Origin: JAKVKY01 sp964293585
Lineage (GTDB): Bacteria > Bacillota > Negativicutes > Acidaminococcales > Acidaminococcaceae
Length of the DNA stretch: 64,000 nucleotides
Direction of reading: 5' to 3'
Assembly (NCBI GenBank): GCA_964293585.1
Contig: CAXYYS010000001.1
Span: forward strand, 46,515 to 110,514
The notes below the pieces were generated by a model. The model made no database searches. It was not told the origin of the DNA and was given only the letters and a program-made list of their open reading frames with translations. The position numbers and the translations under genes were made by a program. Numbering within the stretch: the stretch's first letter is position 1; each line of letters opens with the position of its first letter. This document shows, piece after piece, positions 7,049 to 15,904 of this stretch.

Positions 7049-8311
7049 ATGATAAATAAAATTCGCGCTTTTTTCCAGGACCATGATCTGACCAGTTTCC
7101 GGGCCCGGGAATTTTTAAGTTATTTGGGACCTGGCATCCTGGTCACGGTAGGTTTCATCGATCCAGGTAACTGGGCCAGTAATATGGCGGCAGGTGCCGA
7201 CTACGGCTACACGCTGCTCTGGATGGTAACTTTGAGTACCATTATGCTGATTCTGTTACAACACAATGCTGCCCATCTTGGCATTGTGACCGGCGATTGC
7301 TTGTCCGAAGCTGCTACGAGATATTTGCCGCGGCCCCTGAGCAGGTTTGTTCTGGGTACGGCGATCCTGGCGGCTGCCGCGACGGTTATGGCGGAACTTT
7401 TGGGTGGTGCTATTGCGCTGCAGATGCTTTTTAACCTGCCGCTGACGGCCGGAGCGGTGCTTTTAGCAGGGTTCTGTCTCTATCTGCTCTGGTCTAACTC
7501 GTATAATAAGCTGGAGAAAATTATTGTAGCTTTCGTTTCTCTGATCGGTCTGAGTTTTTTGGCAGAACTGGCGCTGGTTAAGGTAGACTGGGGCGCTTCC
7601 CTGCAAAGCTGGGTAACGCCGGCCTTTCCTTCCGGTTCGCTGCTGGTGATTGCCAGTGTACTGGGCGCAGTGGTCATGCCGCACAATCTGTTCCTGCACA
7701 GCGAGGTCATCCAAAGCCGGCAGTGGAACCTGGAAAATGAGACTGTAATTGCCAGGCAGTTACGGTTTGAGTTTCTGGACACGTTGTTTTCCATGGGCAT
7801 CGGCTGGGCGATTAACAGTGCGATGATTATCATCGCGGCCGTAGTTTTTTATACCTATCATTTACAAGTAACGGATTTAAAACAGGCCGTGGACATGCTC
7901 CGGCCCATCCTGGGCAACTATGCGGCCCTTCTTTTTGCCGTGGCGTTATTGTTGTCAGGTATCGCCAGTACAACTACTGCTTGTATGGCTGCCGGCAGTA
8001 TCTTTGCCGGTCTGTTCGCAGAGCCTTATGATATTGAGGACCGGCATTCCCGGGTAGGCGTACTGCTGGTTATAGTATTGGCCTTGATAAGTATTTTTCT
8101 GCTCCAGGATCCTTTCCAGGGTCTGATTTATAGTCAGATGGCCCTGTCCCTGCAACTGCCCTGGACTATCGGCATCCAGTATTATCTGACCAGTTCAGCC
8201 AGGGTCATGGGTAAATTTGCCAACAGTACCCGCAGTAAGATCTTACTTGGTTTAATTGGTATTTTTGTGGTTATCCTGAATCTTTTTCTGCTAGGGGAGA
8301 TGTTGTTTTAA
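7049..8311 (+). CDS. Nramp family divalent metal transporter
   Basis: 420 aa, about eleven membrane segments. The two metal-binding unwound helices are intact: DPGNWASNMAAG in TM1 and VVMPHNLFLHSE in TM6, with the TM6 Met that favours transition metals over Mg2+. It should import Mn2+ or Fe2+ with protons (MntH-type). The ATG lacks a nearby ribosome-binding site: the best AAAGGA is about 35 bases upstream with a hairpin between, so translational control is possible. It is a single-gene unit with its own promoter, divergent from the MATE exporter. Confidence 0.92.
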   Translation: MINKIRAFFQDHDLTSFRAREFLSYLGPGILVTVGFIDPGNWASNMAAGADYGYTLLWMVTLSTIMLILLQHNAAHLGIVTGDCLSEAATRYLPRPLSRFVLGTAILAAAATVMAELLGGAIALQMLFNLPLTAGAVLLAGFCLYLLWSNSYNKLEKIIVAFVSLIGLSFLAELALVKVDWGASLQSWVTPAFPSGSLLVIASVLGAVVMPHNLFLHSEVIQSRQWNLENETVIARQLRFEFLDTLFSMGIGWAINSAMIIIAAVVFYTYHLQVTDLKQAVDMLRPILGNYAALLFAVALLLSGIASTTTACMAAGSIFAGLFAEPYDIEDRHSRVGVLLVIVLALISIFLLQDPFQGLIYSQMALSLQLPWTIGIQYYLTSSARVMGKFANSTRSKILLGLIGIFVVILNLFLLGEMLF

Positions 8312-8451
8312 ATTTGACTGATTATGTCTGATTTTGACTAATTAAGCGCTTTTCTTCCTCACCCGTTTTGTTATAATAAAATCAAGCTCAATATCGAGTA
8401 CGGACAGTAGCCTGATTTTAATTCTAAATCCCTAATGGGTGGGAGGTTATC

Positions 8452-8901
8452 GTGTTACACTTTCCTACTAAAAATAGCCAGCCTAAGTTTTCAGTGACCG
8501 ACAGGTCCCGAGGTTTTGTAAAACCTTTAGTCCTGGTGGTGGAAGACCAGGAAATAAATGCCGATTTATTACGGCAATTATTACATAAAGTAGGTATTTG
8601 TTGCGCCTGGGCGCGCAACGGCGCAGAAGCGGTGGAGATGTTCCTGGAAGCAAGTCCGGGAACCTTCCAGGCCATCCTGATGGATATTCAGATGCCGGTA
8701 ATGGATGGCATTGCTGCAACCAGGGTCATCCGGGGGCTGCCACGTTTTGATGCGGCGCTGGTTCCTATTATTGCCACCACGGCTTTACATGGTCAGGAAG
8801 AGAAAAAGAAGTTTTATCAGGCCGGCATGAACGGGTATATGGGTAAACCTTATAGCCACGAAAAATTAATTGCTGCTTTGCAAAAGCATGCGTTAGCGTA
8901 A
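8452..8901 (+). CDS. Stand-alone response regulator receiver protein
   Basis: 149 aa: about 25 polar N-terminal residues, then a single CheY-like receiver. Visible: acidic pair VVEDQE, phosphorylation site ILMDIQMPVMDGIAATRVIR, the switch Thr region PIIATTALHG and the conserved Lys in YMGKPYSHEKL. The pattern is closest to receivers of hybrid kinase phosphorelays rather than to chemotaxis CheY. There is no output domain and no kinase next to it, so its partner is elsewhere. GTG start with GGGAGG 5 bases upstream; an extended -10 (TGTTATAAT, 8369-8377) precedes it. A strong terminator follows. Confidence 0.85.
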   Translation: MLHFPTKNSQPKFSVTDRSRGFVKPLVLVVEDQEINADLLRQLLHKVGICCAWARNGAEAVEMFLEASPGTFQAILMDIQMPVMDGIAATRVIRGLPRFDAALVPIIATTALHGQEEKKKFYQAGMNGYMGKPYSHEKLIAALQKHALA

Positions 8902-8907
8902 AATATC

Positions 8908-8942
8908 AGGAAGCTGAGGAAAAAACTTCAGCTTCCTTTTTT
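8908..8942 (+). terminator. Rho-independent terminator after the receiver gene
   Basis: Ten-base perfect stem AGGAAGCTGA/TCAGCTTCCT (8908-8917, 8928-8937) followed by a run of T. Confidence 0.9.
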
Positions 8943-8991
8943 GATGGCGGCAGCTAATAAAAAATGTTACAATAGTTAAAAGGAGGCTGCC

Positions 8992-9612
8992 ATGAAGAAA
9001 CTGCTGTCGTTAGGAATTTTACTGATGCTGGTATTGCTTTGTGCCGGCTGTGCCCTGGGGGTAACACGTGCCCCTGGCGGGGTGCCGCAACCGGCGGTGC
9101 AGACCCTGGGCCTGGTTAAATTTACTTTCCCGGTATACCGCCAGGCTTCAGACCGGGAAGATCAGTTTGTTTTATGGCTGGAAGATCCTTGTACCGGTAC
9201 TCACTTTAAAACTTTAGCGGTCACGTCTTATACGGCGACCCAGGGATTTAAAAAAGATCCCGGTATCCTACCGGTATGGGAGCAGCATGCAGGGATAGCT
9301 TTCATGACCGGTCCCAGGGAAAAAGATGTGAATGCCATGCTGGTGGCGACACCACCGGCAGGTATGCGAACCTATCTTTGGTATTGTGATAATGATGCAG
9401 GGACCGAGGCAATGCCGGCCCAAACTTATCATTATTATTTGGAAGGCAATAGCAAAAAAGCGGCGCATGTCCTGTACGCCGGTACGATCACGATTGGAAG
9501 CCAGCCTGATCAGAGCCAGGGACTGGCAGAAACGGTTCAGGGCGTACAACCTCAAGTAGTGGGCACGATCCATGCTACTTTCTTTCCCCGTGGTTACCGT
9601 CAGGCTTTCTAA
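8992..9612 (+). CDS. Putative lipoprotein of unknown function
   Basis: 206 aa. N-terminal hydrophobic signal MKKLLSLGILLMLVLLCAGC ends in a lipobox-like LLCAGC; Cys20 would be lipidated, although the -3 residue is Cys rather than Leu. The mature part is mostly beta-like with no recognised motif. It has AAAGGAGG six bases before the ATG and an extended -10-like TGTTACAAT at 8965-8973. It sits alone between the receiver gene and the convergent rqcH. No function can be proposed. Confidence 0.72.
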   Translation: MKKLLSLGILLMLVLLCAGCALGVTRAPGGVPQPAVQTLGLVKFTFPVYRQASDREDQFVLWLEDPCTGTHFKTLAVTSYTATQGFKKDPGILPVWEQHAGIAFMTGPREKDVNAMLVATPPAGMRTYLWYCDNDAGTEAMPAQTYHYYLEGNSKKAAHVLYAGTITIGSQPDQSQGLAETVQGVQPQVVGTIHATFFPRGYRQAF

Positions 9613-9631
9613 AATATTTACCGTAAAAAAT

Positions 9632-9697
9632 ACTTCCCCCGGTACCTGTTCACCAAAATTCGTTTCAAGCGACTGGTGAAAGGTGCGCGGAGGAAGT
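9632..9697. terminator. Large imperfect hairpin between convergent genes
   Basis: Arms of 24 bases (9632-9655 and 9674-9697) pair at most positions, with perfect ends ACTTCC/GGAAGT and TTCACCA/TGGTGAA and internal bulges. On the minus strand it is followed by TATTTTTTA, and on the plus strand by TTTTG, so it can terminate rqcH and perhaps the lipoprotein gene. Confidence 0.5.
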
Positions 9698-9710
9698 TTT
9701 GCACAGGCAG

Positions 9711-11456
9711 TTAATTTTTAGTGGCAGTCTTGCTTAATAAGGTTTGTACTTTTTCTGTTTCCGGGGTGGCGTAGTAGGTGGTTTGATGAGTGTAGATGAC
9801 AAAACCCGGTTTACTGCCGGCCGGTTTTTTGACAAATTTACGCTGGGTACAGTCTACTGGAACCTGGCTGCCGGAACGTCCCTTGCTGAAATAAGCGGCT
9901 AACAGTACCGCTGCTTGCAAGGCCGAGGTTTCCGGGGCAGGCAGGGAAGTTTTAATCAGCACATGGCTGCCGGGAATATTTTTCGTATGCAGCCAGTAGT
10001 CATTACCCGTGCCAACCTTAAAAGTTACATAATCATTCTGTTTATTATTCTTTCCAATATAGATGGTGGTCTGTTCGCTAAAATGCAGGCGCAGGGGAGT
10101 GGATTTTCCAGCCGCGGCCTGTTTCTTCCTGGGTACAGGTAAAAATCCCGCCTGGCGCAATTCCTGTTTAATATCTTCCACGTCCGGACGGGTGGTGGCC
10201 GAAAGCAGGCTGGCATCAATACTGTTCAGATAATCCAGGGTAGCTTGCGCACTTTGCAGCTGTCCCTGAATTTCTTCTTGCGCCCGTTTATATTTATTGT
10301 AACGTTTGTAATAATGCTGGGCATTGGCGGAGGGATTCAGATTCGGATTAAGGCTGATCTGCAACAGTGCTCCTGTATAGATGCTGGGTAGTGCACATTG
10401 GGTTTGTCCCTGCTTCAGCTGATAGAGATTTGCCATCAGGGTATCGGCGATAAACTTCTGGTCTTCCGCTTTAGCGGCCGTGGCTAAATCACTCTGTAAG
10501 GCTTTTAACTTTTTTTGGAGTTTTTGAATTTCACCGGTAACTGTTTTTTGCAGCACGTCGTGTTCCGGCAGCTGAATCGGTTCCAGATGGACGGCAAAGA
10601 GCAAGGCGTCATTAATCCCGGCAAAATTTTGGATACGGCTGCCAGCCGGTATAAAAGTTGCCTGGTACGGAAAAATAGTCTGGCAACGATTTTGTGCCGA
10701 AATGAGAACGCTAAAAATAGTACCGGCGGTCATTTCTTTTTGCAGTTTTGTTAAGGCAGCCTGTAAATTTTTACGATCCCCGGGTGTCAAAAAAGTAGCT
10801 TTTACAGGGATGCCTGCCCGGTAAAAAATTTGTTCGGCACTGGCTTTGCCAATGCCGGTAGTAGTAGCGATAAAAGTATGCAAGAGAGTTTTATCCACAA
10901 CATCTGGTAGTGACGTCACAATAGCGTCGGAATCAGTAGCCGAAATTGGCAGCCCTTTTTGGGGCGGCGGCAGGCAGTATTTTTGTCCGTGCAGGACGAC
11001 CCGGTACGAATTTACCTGAGCCGAGATATGTTTTAAACTGTCGATGATATTTTCGTTTTCGGTCAGGATCAGGTTGGCATTTTTTCCGGTTAGTTCCACT
11101 ACCAGTTTTTTGGTAATCAGTTTTGCACCGGCGCCTAATAAATCAATTTCAAAAATCAGGATCCGGTCCAAACCCACCTGGGAGATCTGGGTGATGCGTC
11201 CTTCTTCTAATTGTTTCCGAAGTAACATACAGAAAGCCGGAGGACTTTCCGGATTAACAGGCAGTCTAGCAGGTACATAGATGGCAGGGGCATTGCCGCT
11301 TAAATCCAGGAGCACGGCGGTGGTGTCCTGTTCCCGCCGCAGCTGTAACAGTACGGTCTGGCTGGCTGGCATGCTAATCTTATAAATGATACTGCCCAGG
11401 ATTTCTTTCTTTAACATCACGGCCAGTTGGGCAATGGTGATTCCTTCTAAATTCAT
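9711..11456 (-). CDS. rqcH: Ribosome quality control NFACT protein RqcH (fibronectin-binding family)
   Basis: 581 aa, full length for bacterial NFACT proteins (older name FbpA/FbpA-like fibronectin-binding). Domains: NFACT-N (about 1-190, with LVVELTGKNANLILTEN), helix-hairpin-helix segment with GIGKASAEQIFYRAG near 220, a long coiled-coil region (about 280-430), and the NFACT-R domain with IYIGKNNKQNDYVTFK and WLHTKNIPGSHVLIK. RqcH binds obstructed 50S subunits and directs C-terminal alanine tailing of stalled peptides. The gene is transcribed alone on the minus strand. Surface adhesion claims for this family are secondary; the cytoplasmic role is favoured because there is no signal peptide. 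Confidence 0.92.
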   Translation of the reverse strand: MNLEGITIAQLAVMLKKEILGSIIYKISMPASQTVLLQLRREQDTTAVLLDLSGNAPAIYVPARLPVNPESPPAFCMLLRKQLEEGRITQISQVGLDRILIFEIDLLGAGAKLITKKLVVELTGKNANLILTENENIIDSLKHISAQVNSYRVVLHGQKYCLPPPQKGLPISATDSDAIVTSLPDVVDKTLLHTFIATTTGIGKASAEQIFYRAGIPVKATFLTPGDRKNLQAALTKLQKEMTAGTIFSVLISAQNRCQTIFPYQATFIPAGSRIQNFAGINDALLFAVHLEPIQLPEHDVLQKTVTGEIQKLQKKLKALQSDLATAAKAEDQKFIADTLMANLYQLKQGQTQCALPSIYTGALLQISLNPNLNPSANAQHYYKRYNKYKRAQEEIQGQLQSAQATLDYLNSIDASLLSATTRPDVEDIKQELRQAGFLPVPRKKQAAAGKSTPLRLHFSEQTTIYIGKNNKQNDYVTFKVGTGNDYWLHTKNIPGSHVLIKTSLPAPETSALQAAVLLAAYFSKGRSGSQVPVDCTQRKFVKKPAGSKPGFVIYTHQTTYYATPETEKVQTLLSKTATKN

Positions 11457-11496
11457 TTATTTTCTTCCTTTTGCTTACATTTACAGGTGTTTGCGG

Positions 11497-11525
11497 TTGC
11501 ACTTAGTTCTTATTTACGCTATAAT
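11497..11525 (+). promoter_or_regulatory. Promoter for the secreted unknown gene at 11587
   Basis: TTGCAC (11497-11502), 17-base spacer, TATAAT (11520-11525). The start of rqcH lies just to the left on the other strand. Confidence 0.65.
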
Positions 11526-11586
11526 AAGAATACATTCCTTATGGTTAGTATAACACAACTTATGCTATTCGTGCGGAGGTTTTGTC

Positions 11587-12345
11587 ATGAAACAAGTATT
11601 AATTTTTCTGGCCCTGTTGTGCTTGAGCCAAACCTGTCTGGCGGTTATGCCTGTCACGGATGATAATCTTCAGGCAGCAATGCGGTACGGTTTAGTACGG
11701 AGCAATAAGGCGGAGTTTTCGGATGACGATTTCCTGGCTCCCTGGACTGTTCCGGAAAGCGGCCTGACTAATCCTTACCGTTATAAAGAAAGAATTGTAG
11801 TCTATACGCCGTACATGCTGGCTACCCTGCAGGCCCGGAATCTGACTGTTGCTAAGCAGCAGTTTTCGCTGGCGGATATTAAAAAATTTGTCCATGATTA
11901 CGACGGTATCACTGTTATCGGCGCGGTGGTTAATACTCCGCTTTTGCTGAAAACCGGCGATTTTCACGTGGTGCTGGAACAGGGTCCGTTAACACTTTTA
12001 CCTTATGCCAGCGATTTTTTAAAATCTTCCTATCTGGAGGGCCGGACTCCGGTAGCTACCGCCAAAGATTCAAAGTCAGCCTATCTGGAAGAACTTCGTT
12101 CCCGGGAGCAGGCGTTAAAGATGCAACTGCTGGCTCTGGAAAAGGACGAGCTTAAACCTGCTGACATCAATACTGCGGTAGCGACTAAGCCGTCTGCCAC
12201 ACTGACGGCCAAAGTGGCCAGGATTGATATGCAATATTATTTTGATAATACCAAGTTTGATCCGGCTAAACCGTATCAGATTAAGATTAGTGATTCTTAC
12301 TGTGGATCACGGACTTTTACTGTTTTACCGGCCAGGTTAAAATAA
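11587..12345 (+). CDS. Secreted protein of unknown function
   Basis: 252 aa with a clear signal peptide (MKQVLIFLALLCLSQTCLA, cleavage about residue 19). The mature part shows no motif I recognise. It ends with a segment reading PYQIKISDSYCGSRTFTVLP, possibly a C-terminal beta-sandwich. A charged helical stretch (about 165-190, LEELRSREQALKMQLLALEK) may form a coiled coil. It has its own promoter and GGAGG before the ATG; yicC follows after about 50 bases, so read-through is possible. Likely periplasmic. Confidence 0.75.
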   Translation: MKQVLIFLALLCLSQTCLAVMPVTDDNLQAAMRYGLVRSNKAEFSDDDFLAPWTVPESGLTNPYRYKERIVVYTPYMLATLQARNLTVAKQQFSLADIKKFVHDYDGITVIGAVVNTPLLLKTGDFHVVLEQGPLTLLPYASDFLKSSYLEGRTPVATAKDSKSAYLEELRSREQALKMQLLALEKDELKPADINTAVATKPSATLTAKVARIDMQYYFDNTKFDPAKPYQIKISDSYCGSRTFTVLPARLK

Positions 12346-12393
12346 GCTGGCCCGTAATTAAAAAATGGCTTTTACACTATAAGGAGGATTACC

Positions 12394-13293
12394 TTGCTGC
12401 ATAGTATGACAGGTTTTGGCAGGGGCAGTTACCGGGACGAGGATTTTTCTGTGGTAGTAGAGATTAAATCTGTTAACCACCGGTATTCGGAATTTGCCAT
12501 CCGGATGCCGCATTATTTAAACGCCCTGGAAGATAAGATTAAAAAAAGTGTTTTGCAGAGATGCTCCCGCGGACGTTTTGATATTTTTATCACAGCGTTG
12601 AATTCCCGGCATGAGGCGGAAGAAATCCTGGTGGACAAGGGTTTGGCCCAGGCTTATCATAAAGCTTTACAGGAAATCGGTACGGCTATCGGTGCGCCGG
12701 AGGTAACTTTTAACACGCCTGCCGAAATTTTATATTTAAGCCGCTGTCAGGATGTGCTGAACGTAGCTGAAGGCGTGGTGGATGCAGATTCACTCTGGCC
12801 CAAGGTAGAGAAGGCCCTGACCCAGGCGCTGGATATTTTAGTGGCCATGCGGGAAGCAGAAGCTGCTAATATCGTGCAAGATTTTTTAAAGCGGGCCGAT
12901 ATTATAGAAGCTATGCTCCAGCAAGTGGAAAAACGGAGTCCGGCTACGGTACAGGAATATGAAGGTAAGTTGCGGGAACGCGTAGAACGCCTGCTGGCGG
13001 AAAATAATGCTCAGCTTGATCCCCAGCTCATCCTGCAGGAAGTGGCTGTTTTTGCGGACCGTACCAGTATCACGGAAGAATGTGTACGCCTGCATAGTCA
13101 TTTGAAACAGTTGCGTCAGTTCCTGAGCGGGTCCGGTCCTGTAGGCCGGAAACTGGATTTCCTGGTGCAGGAGATTAACCGGGAAGTGAACACTATTGGC
13201 TCTAAGTGCAATGATTTTGAGTTATCTGCCCAGGTGGTGGATATGAAGGCCGAGGTGGAAAAAATCAGGGAGCAGGTTCAGAATATTGAATGA
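12394..13293 (+). CDS. yicC: YicC family endoribonuclease
   Basis: 299 aa, usual family length. The N-terminal signature SMTGFGRG is followed by VEIKSVNHRY and the C-terminal part carries GRKLDFLVQEINREVNTIGSK, all diagnostic. E. coli YicC is an RNase affecting small-RNA decay. The start is TTG with AAGGAGG seven bases upstream; the protein aligns with family members from this codon (MLHSMTGFGR). First gene of the conserved yicC-remA-gmk-rpoZ-coaBC run. Confidence 0.93.
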   Translation: MLHSMTGFGRGSYRDEDFSVVVEIKSVNHRYSEFAIRMPHYLNALEDKIKKSVLQRCSRGRFDIFITALNSRHEAEEILVDKGLAQAYHKALQEIGTAIGAPEVTFNTPAEILYLSRCQDVLNVAEGVVDADSLWPKVEKALTQALDILVAMREAEAANIVQDFLKRADIIEAMLQQVEKRSPATVQEYEGKLRERVERLLAENNAQLDPQLILQEVAVFADRTSITEECVRLHSHLKQLRQFLSGSGPVGRKLDFLVQEINREVNTIGSKCNDFELSAQVVDMKAEVEKIREQVQNIE

Positions 13294-13360
13294 TGCCATT
13301 TAAAGGTTGCCTTTAAGTGGTGCTGATAAAGTGGTTTAAATTTAAGGAGGATGTTTATTC

Positions 13361-13639
13361 ATGGGTATCAAGTTATTGAACATTGGGTTTGGAAATATTG
13401 TGGCGGCCAACAGGATTATTTCCATCATCAGTCCGGAATCGGCCCCGATTAAGCGTATTATCCAGGAAGCTCGCGAAAAAGGTATGCTTATTGATGCTAC
13501 CTATGGCAGAAGAACCAGGGCAGTGGTTGTTACCGATAGCGGCCATGTGGTATTGTCCAGTATCCAGCCGGAAACGGTGGCTAACAGGTTGTACGACGAT
13601 GAAGACGAGCAGGAACATCCTGACAAGGATGAAAAATAA
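13361..13639 (+). CDS. remA: RemA/DUF370 family regulator
   Basis: 92 aa. Starts MGIKLLNIGFGNIVAANRIISI and contains the conserved ESAPIKR, GMLIDATYGRRTRAV and VVLSSIQPETV motifs of RemA (extracellular matrix regulator A), a ring-forming DNA-binding protein in Bacillus. The position directly before gmk is the family's conserved context. The acidic tail (DDEDEQEHPDKDE) is an extra. AAGGAGG precedes the ATG. Confidence 0.93.
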   Translation: MGIKLLNIGFGNIVAANRIISIISPESAPIKRIIQEAREKGMLIDATYGRRTRAVVVTDSGHVVLSSIQPETVANRLYDDEDEQEHPDKDEK

Positions 13640-13657
13640 GATGGAGGCTCACTTACT

Positions 13658-14284
13658 GTGAAACCAAACGGTTTGCTGTTAGTTATTTCCGGTCCCAGCG
13701 GTGCCGGCAAGGGAACTATCTGTCAGCTGCTGCGGGAAAAGCTGCCGGAACTGGCCTACTCTGTTTCTGTTACCACCCGGAGTCCGCGTAAGGGCGAGGT
13801 GGATGGTAAAGATTATTTTTTCAAAACTGAGGCCGAAGTGCGGAAGATGATTTTTGAAGGTCAGCTTCTGGAACATGCTGAGGTGTACGGTCATATTTAC
13901 GGCACGCCGAAACCCTATGTGATGGATTTGCTTTCCCAGGGCAAGGACGTGTTATTAGAAATTGATATCCAGGGTGCGCTGCAGATTAAAAAGGTTTTTC
14001 CCAGCGGCGTCTTTGTCTTTATCGTTCCTCCCAGTCTGGAGGAGCTAAAGGCCCGGATCTATAAACGCGGTACCGATACTCTTGATACCATTAAAGAACG
14101 TTTAAGCTCGGCCACCAAGGAACTGACTTATGCGAATGCTTATGATTATATCATTATTAATGATGTAGCTGCGAAAGCTACGCAAAAAGTCCTGACCATC
14201 CTGGAAGCGGAACGTTACCGCGCGGACAGGACCTATATGCTGGTGGACGATATTATTAAACAAGGTGAACATGCCGGCAAGTAA
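13658..14284 (+). CDS. gmk: Guanylate kinase
   Basis: 208 aa. Phosphorylates GMP to GDP with ATP. P-loop SGPSGAGKGT near residue 11, the GMP-binding SVSVTTRSPRKGEVDGKDY and YGTPKPYV are intact. GTG start with GGAGG about 11 bases upstream (GGAGGCTCACTTACTGTG), which agrees with the family N-terminus. It lies 18 bases after remA and 32 before rpoZ, in the conserved order. Confidence 0.96.
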   Translation: MKPNGLLLVISGPSGAGKGTICQLLREKLPELAYSVSVTTRSPRKGEVDGKDYFFKTEAEVRKMIFEGQLLEHAEVYGHIYGTPKPYVMDLLSQGKDVLLEIDIQGALQIKKVFPSGVFVFIVPPSLEELKARIYKRGTDTLDTIKERLSSATKELTYANAYDYIIINDVAAKATQKVLTILEAERYRADRTYMLVDDIIKQGEHAGK

Positions 14285-14316
14285 ATTGCCGCAAACAGAT
14301 AAGGAGTGATGGAAGT

Positions 14317-14505
14317 ATGTCGATGGTTGATCCTTCTATTGATTATTTAGCAACAAAGGTTGACAGCAAGTACACGCTGGTGATCATGGCGGCCAAACGG
14401 GCCCGGGAACTGACCGTTCCTGGCCAGAATCTGCCGGAAAAGGAAGTTAGTATCGCGCTGAAAGAAATAGCTACGGATGAGCTGACGTACGCACGCGCCA
14501 AATAG
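14317..14505 (+). CDS. rpoZ: RNA polymerase omega subunit
   Basis: 62 aa. Contains the omega signature YTLVIMAAKRAREL followed by KEVSIALKEIATDEL. Promotes assembly of RNA polymerase by holding the beta-prime subunit. AAGGAG lies ten bases before the ATG; a second ATG two codons on is possible. Conserved between gmk and coaBC. Confidence 0.94.
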   Translation: MSMVDPSIDYLATKVDSKYTLVIMAAKRARELTVPGQNLPEKEVSIALKEIATDELTYARAK

Positions 14506-14576
14506 GAACCGGATAGCTGCCGGTTTGTTCGGGTGCAGTTTGACAACCGTAGTATCAGACAGGGAGAAAATTGTGC

Positions 14577-15779
14577 ATGTTGAAAGGTAAAAAGATTGTT
14601 TTAGGCGTAACCGGGGGCATTGCCATCTATAAAGTGGTGGACCTGGTAAGTAAATTGCGCAAACAGGGAGCCGAGGTCCGGGTCATGATGACCGAACACG
14701 CGGTTCAGTTTGTGACGCCGTTATTATTTCAGGAGATTAGCGGTCATAAGGTTGCCAGCACCATGTGGAGCGGCAACGATGAGTTTAACGTAGAACATAT
14801 CGCCCTGGCCGAATGGGCGGATTTATTTTTAGTGGCGCCGGCTACGGCTAATATTTTAGCCAAGATGGCGGTGGGTCTGGCGGATGAACTGGTTTCTACC
14901 GTTCTTTTAGCAGCTAAAAAGCCTATTATCGTGTGCCCGGCTATGAATACGGGCATGCTGGAAAATGCCGCTACGCAAGCTAATCTGCAAACTTTAAAAA
15001 GGCGGGGGGTCACCGTGATGGAACCGGACGCAGGTTTTTTGGCCTGTGGTGTAACCGGTGCCGGCCGTTTGCCGGAAGTGCCCTCCATTATTGCTTTTTT
15101 GGAAAATTTCTTAGCGCAGCGGGAAGGCGATATGCGGGGGCTGAAGGTTATGGTTTCCGCAGCCGGTACCAGGGAACCCATTGATCCGGTACGTTTTGTG
15201 GGTAACCGCAGCAGCGGTAAGATGGGTTATGCTATTGCCCGGTGCGCCTCCTTGCGGGGAGCACAGGTCACTTTGATTTCCGGTCCCAGTGCTTTAACGC
15301 CGCCGCCCAATGTGCAGGCTGTCCAGGTAGAAACTACCCAGCAGATGCTGGAAGCCTGTGAAAAAGTTTATCCAGAGGTGGATGTGGTCATCATGGCAGC
15401 TGCCGTGGCGGACTACCGTCCCCATGATGTGGCAACCCAGAAGATTAAAAAGAAGGATGAAGATGCCCTGACCGTGGTCATGGATAAGAATCCGGATATT
15501 TTAAAAACTCTGGGAGCGGAGAAAAAGCAGCAGTTCCTGGTCGGCTTTGCCGCCGAGACCCAGAACCTGCTGGCTAATGCCAGGGAAAAAGTGCAGAAGA
15601 AAAATTTGGATATGATCGTGGCCAACGATGTGACCATGGCCGGCGCCGGTTTTAATGCCGACACTAATGTGGTCAAGTTCTTATATGCCGACGGACAGGT
15701 GGAGGAACTGGCCAAGATGAGTAAGGATGAGGTAGCCCGGGAACTTTTAGACAGGGTCTTGGCCCGCCGTCAACATTAA
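14577..15779 (+). CDS. coaBC: Bifunctional phosphopantothenoylcysteine decarboxylase/synthetase
   Basis: About 400 aa, two enzymes of coenzyme A synthesis in one chain. CoaC half (1-185): FMN-binding GVTGGIAIYK, active-site His in FNVEHIALAEWADL, PAMNTGML and the catalytic Cys in DAGFLACGVTGAGRL. CoaB half: VSAAGTREPIDPVRFVGN, SSGKMG, and AAAVADYRP followed by KIKK near residue 285, which bind CTP and phosphopantothenate. I chose ATG 14577 (GGGAG ten bases upstream) over the TTG two codons earlier because families begin MLKGKKIVLGVTGG. Confidence 0.95.
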   Translation: MLKGKKIVLGVTGGIAIYKVVDLVSKLRKQGAEVRVMMTEHAVQFVTPLLFQEISGHKVASTMWSGNDEFNVEHIALAEWADLFLVAPATANILAKMAVGLADELVSTVLLAAKKPIIVCPAMNTGMLENAATQANLQTLKRRGVTVMEPDAGFLACGVTGAGRLPEVPSIIAFLENFLAQREGDMRGLKVMVSAAGTREPIDPVRFVGNRSSGKMGYAIARCASLRGAQVTLISGPSALTPPPNVQAVQVETTQQMLEACEKVYPEVDVVIMAAAVADYRPHDVATQKIKKKDEDALTVVMDKNPDILKTLGAEKKQQFLVGFAAETQNLLANAREKVQKKNLDMIVANDVTMAGAGFNADTNVVKFLYADGQVEELAKMSKDEVARELLDRVLARRQH

Positions 15780-15858
15780 GAAAACTGTTGCCGTTAGTTG
15801 TTCACAAAAAGTTTGCTAATATTTCTGCCCTTAAAGCCTGTTTTTAGCATCCAGACTC

Positions 15859-15887
15859 TTGTAATACTGTAATATTTGTTATATAAT
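15859..15887 (+). promoter_or_regulatory. Promoter of the metK riboswitch transcript
   Basis: TTGTAA (15859-15864), 17-base spacer, TATAAT (15882-15887). Predicted transcription begins about ten bases before the SAM aptamer. Confidence 0.75.
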
Positions 15888-15904
15888 TCACTTGTAATTA
15901 AATA

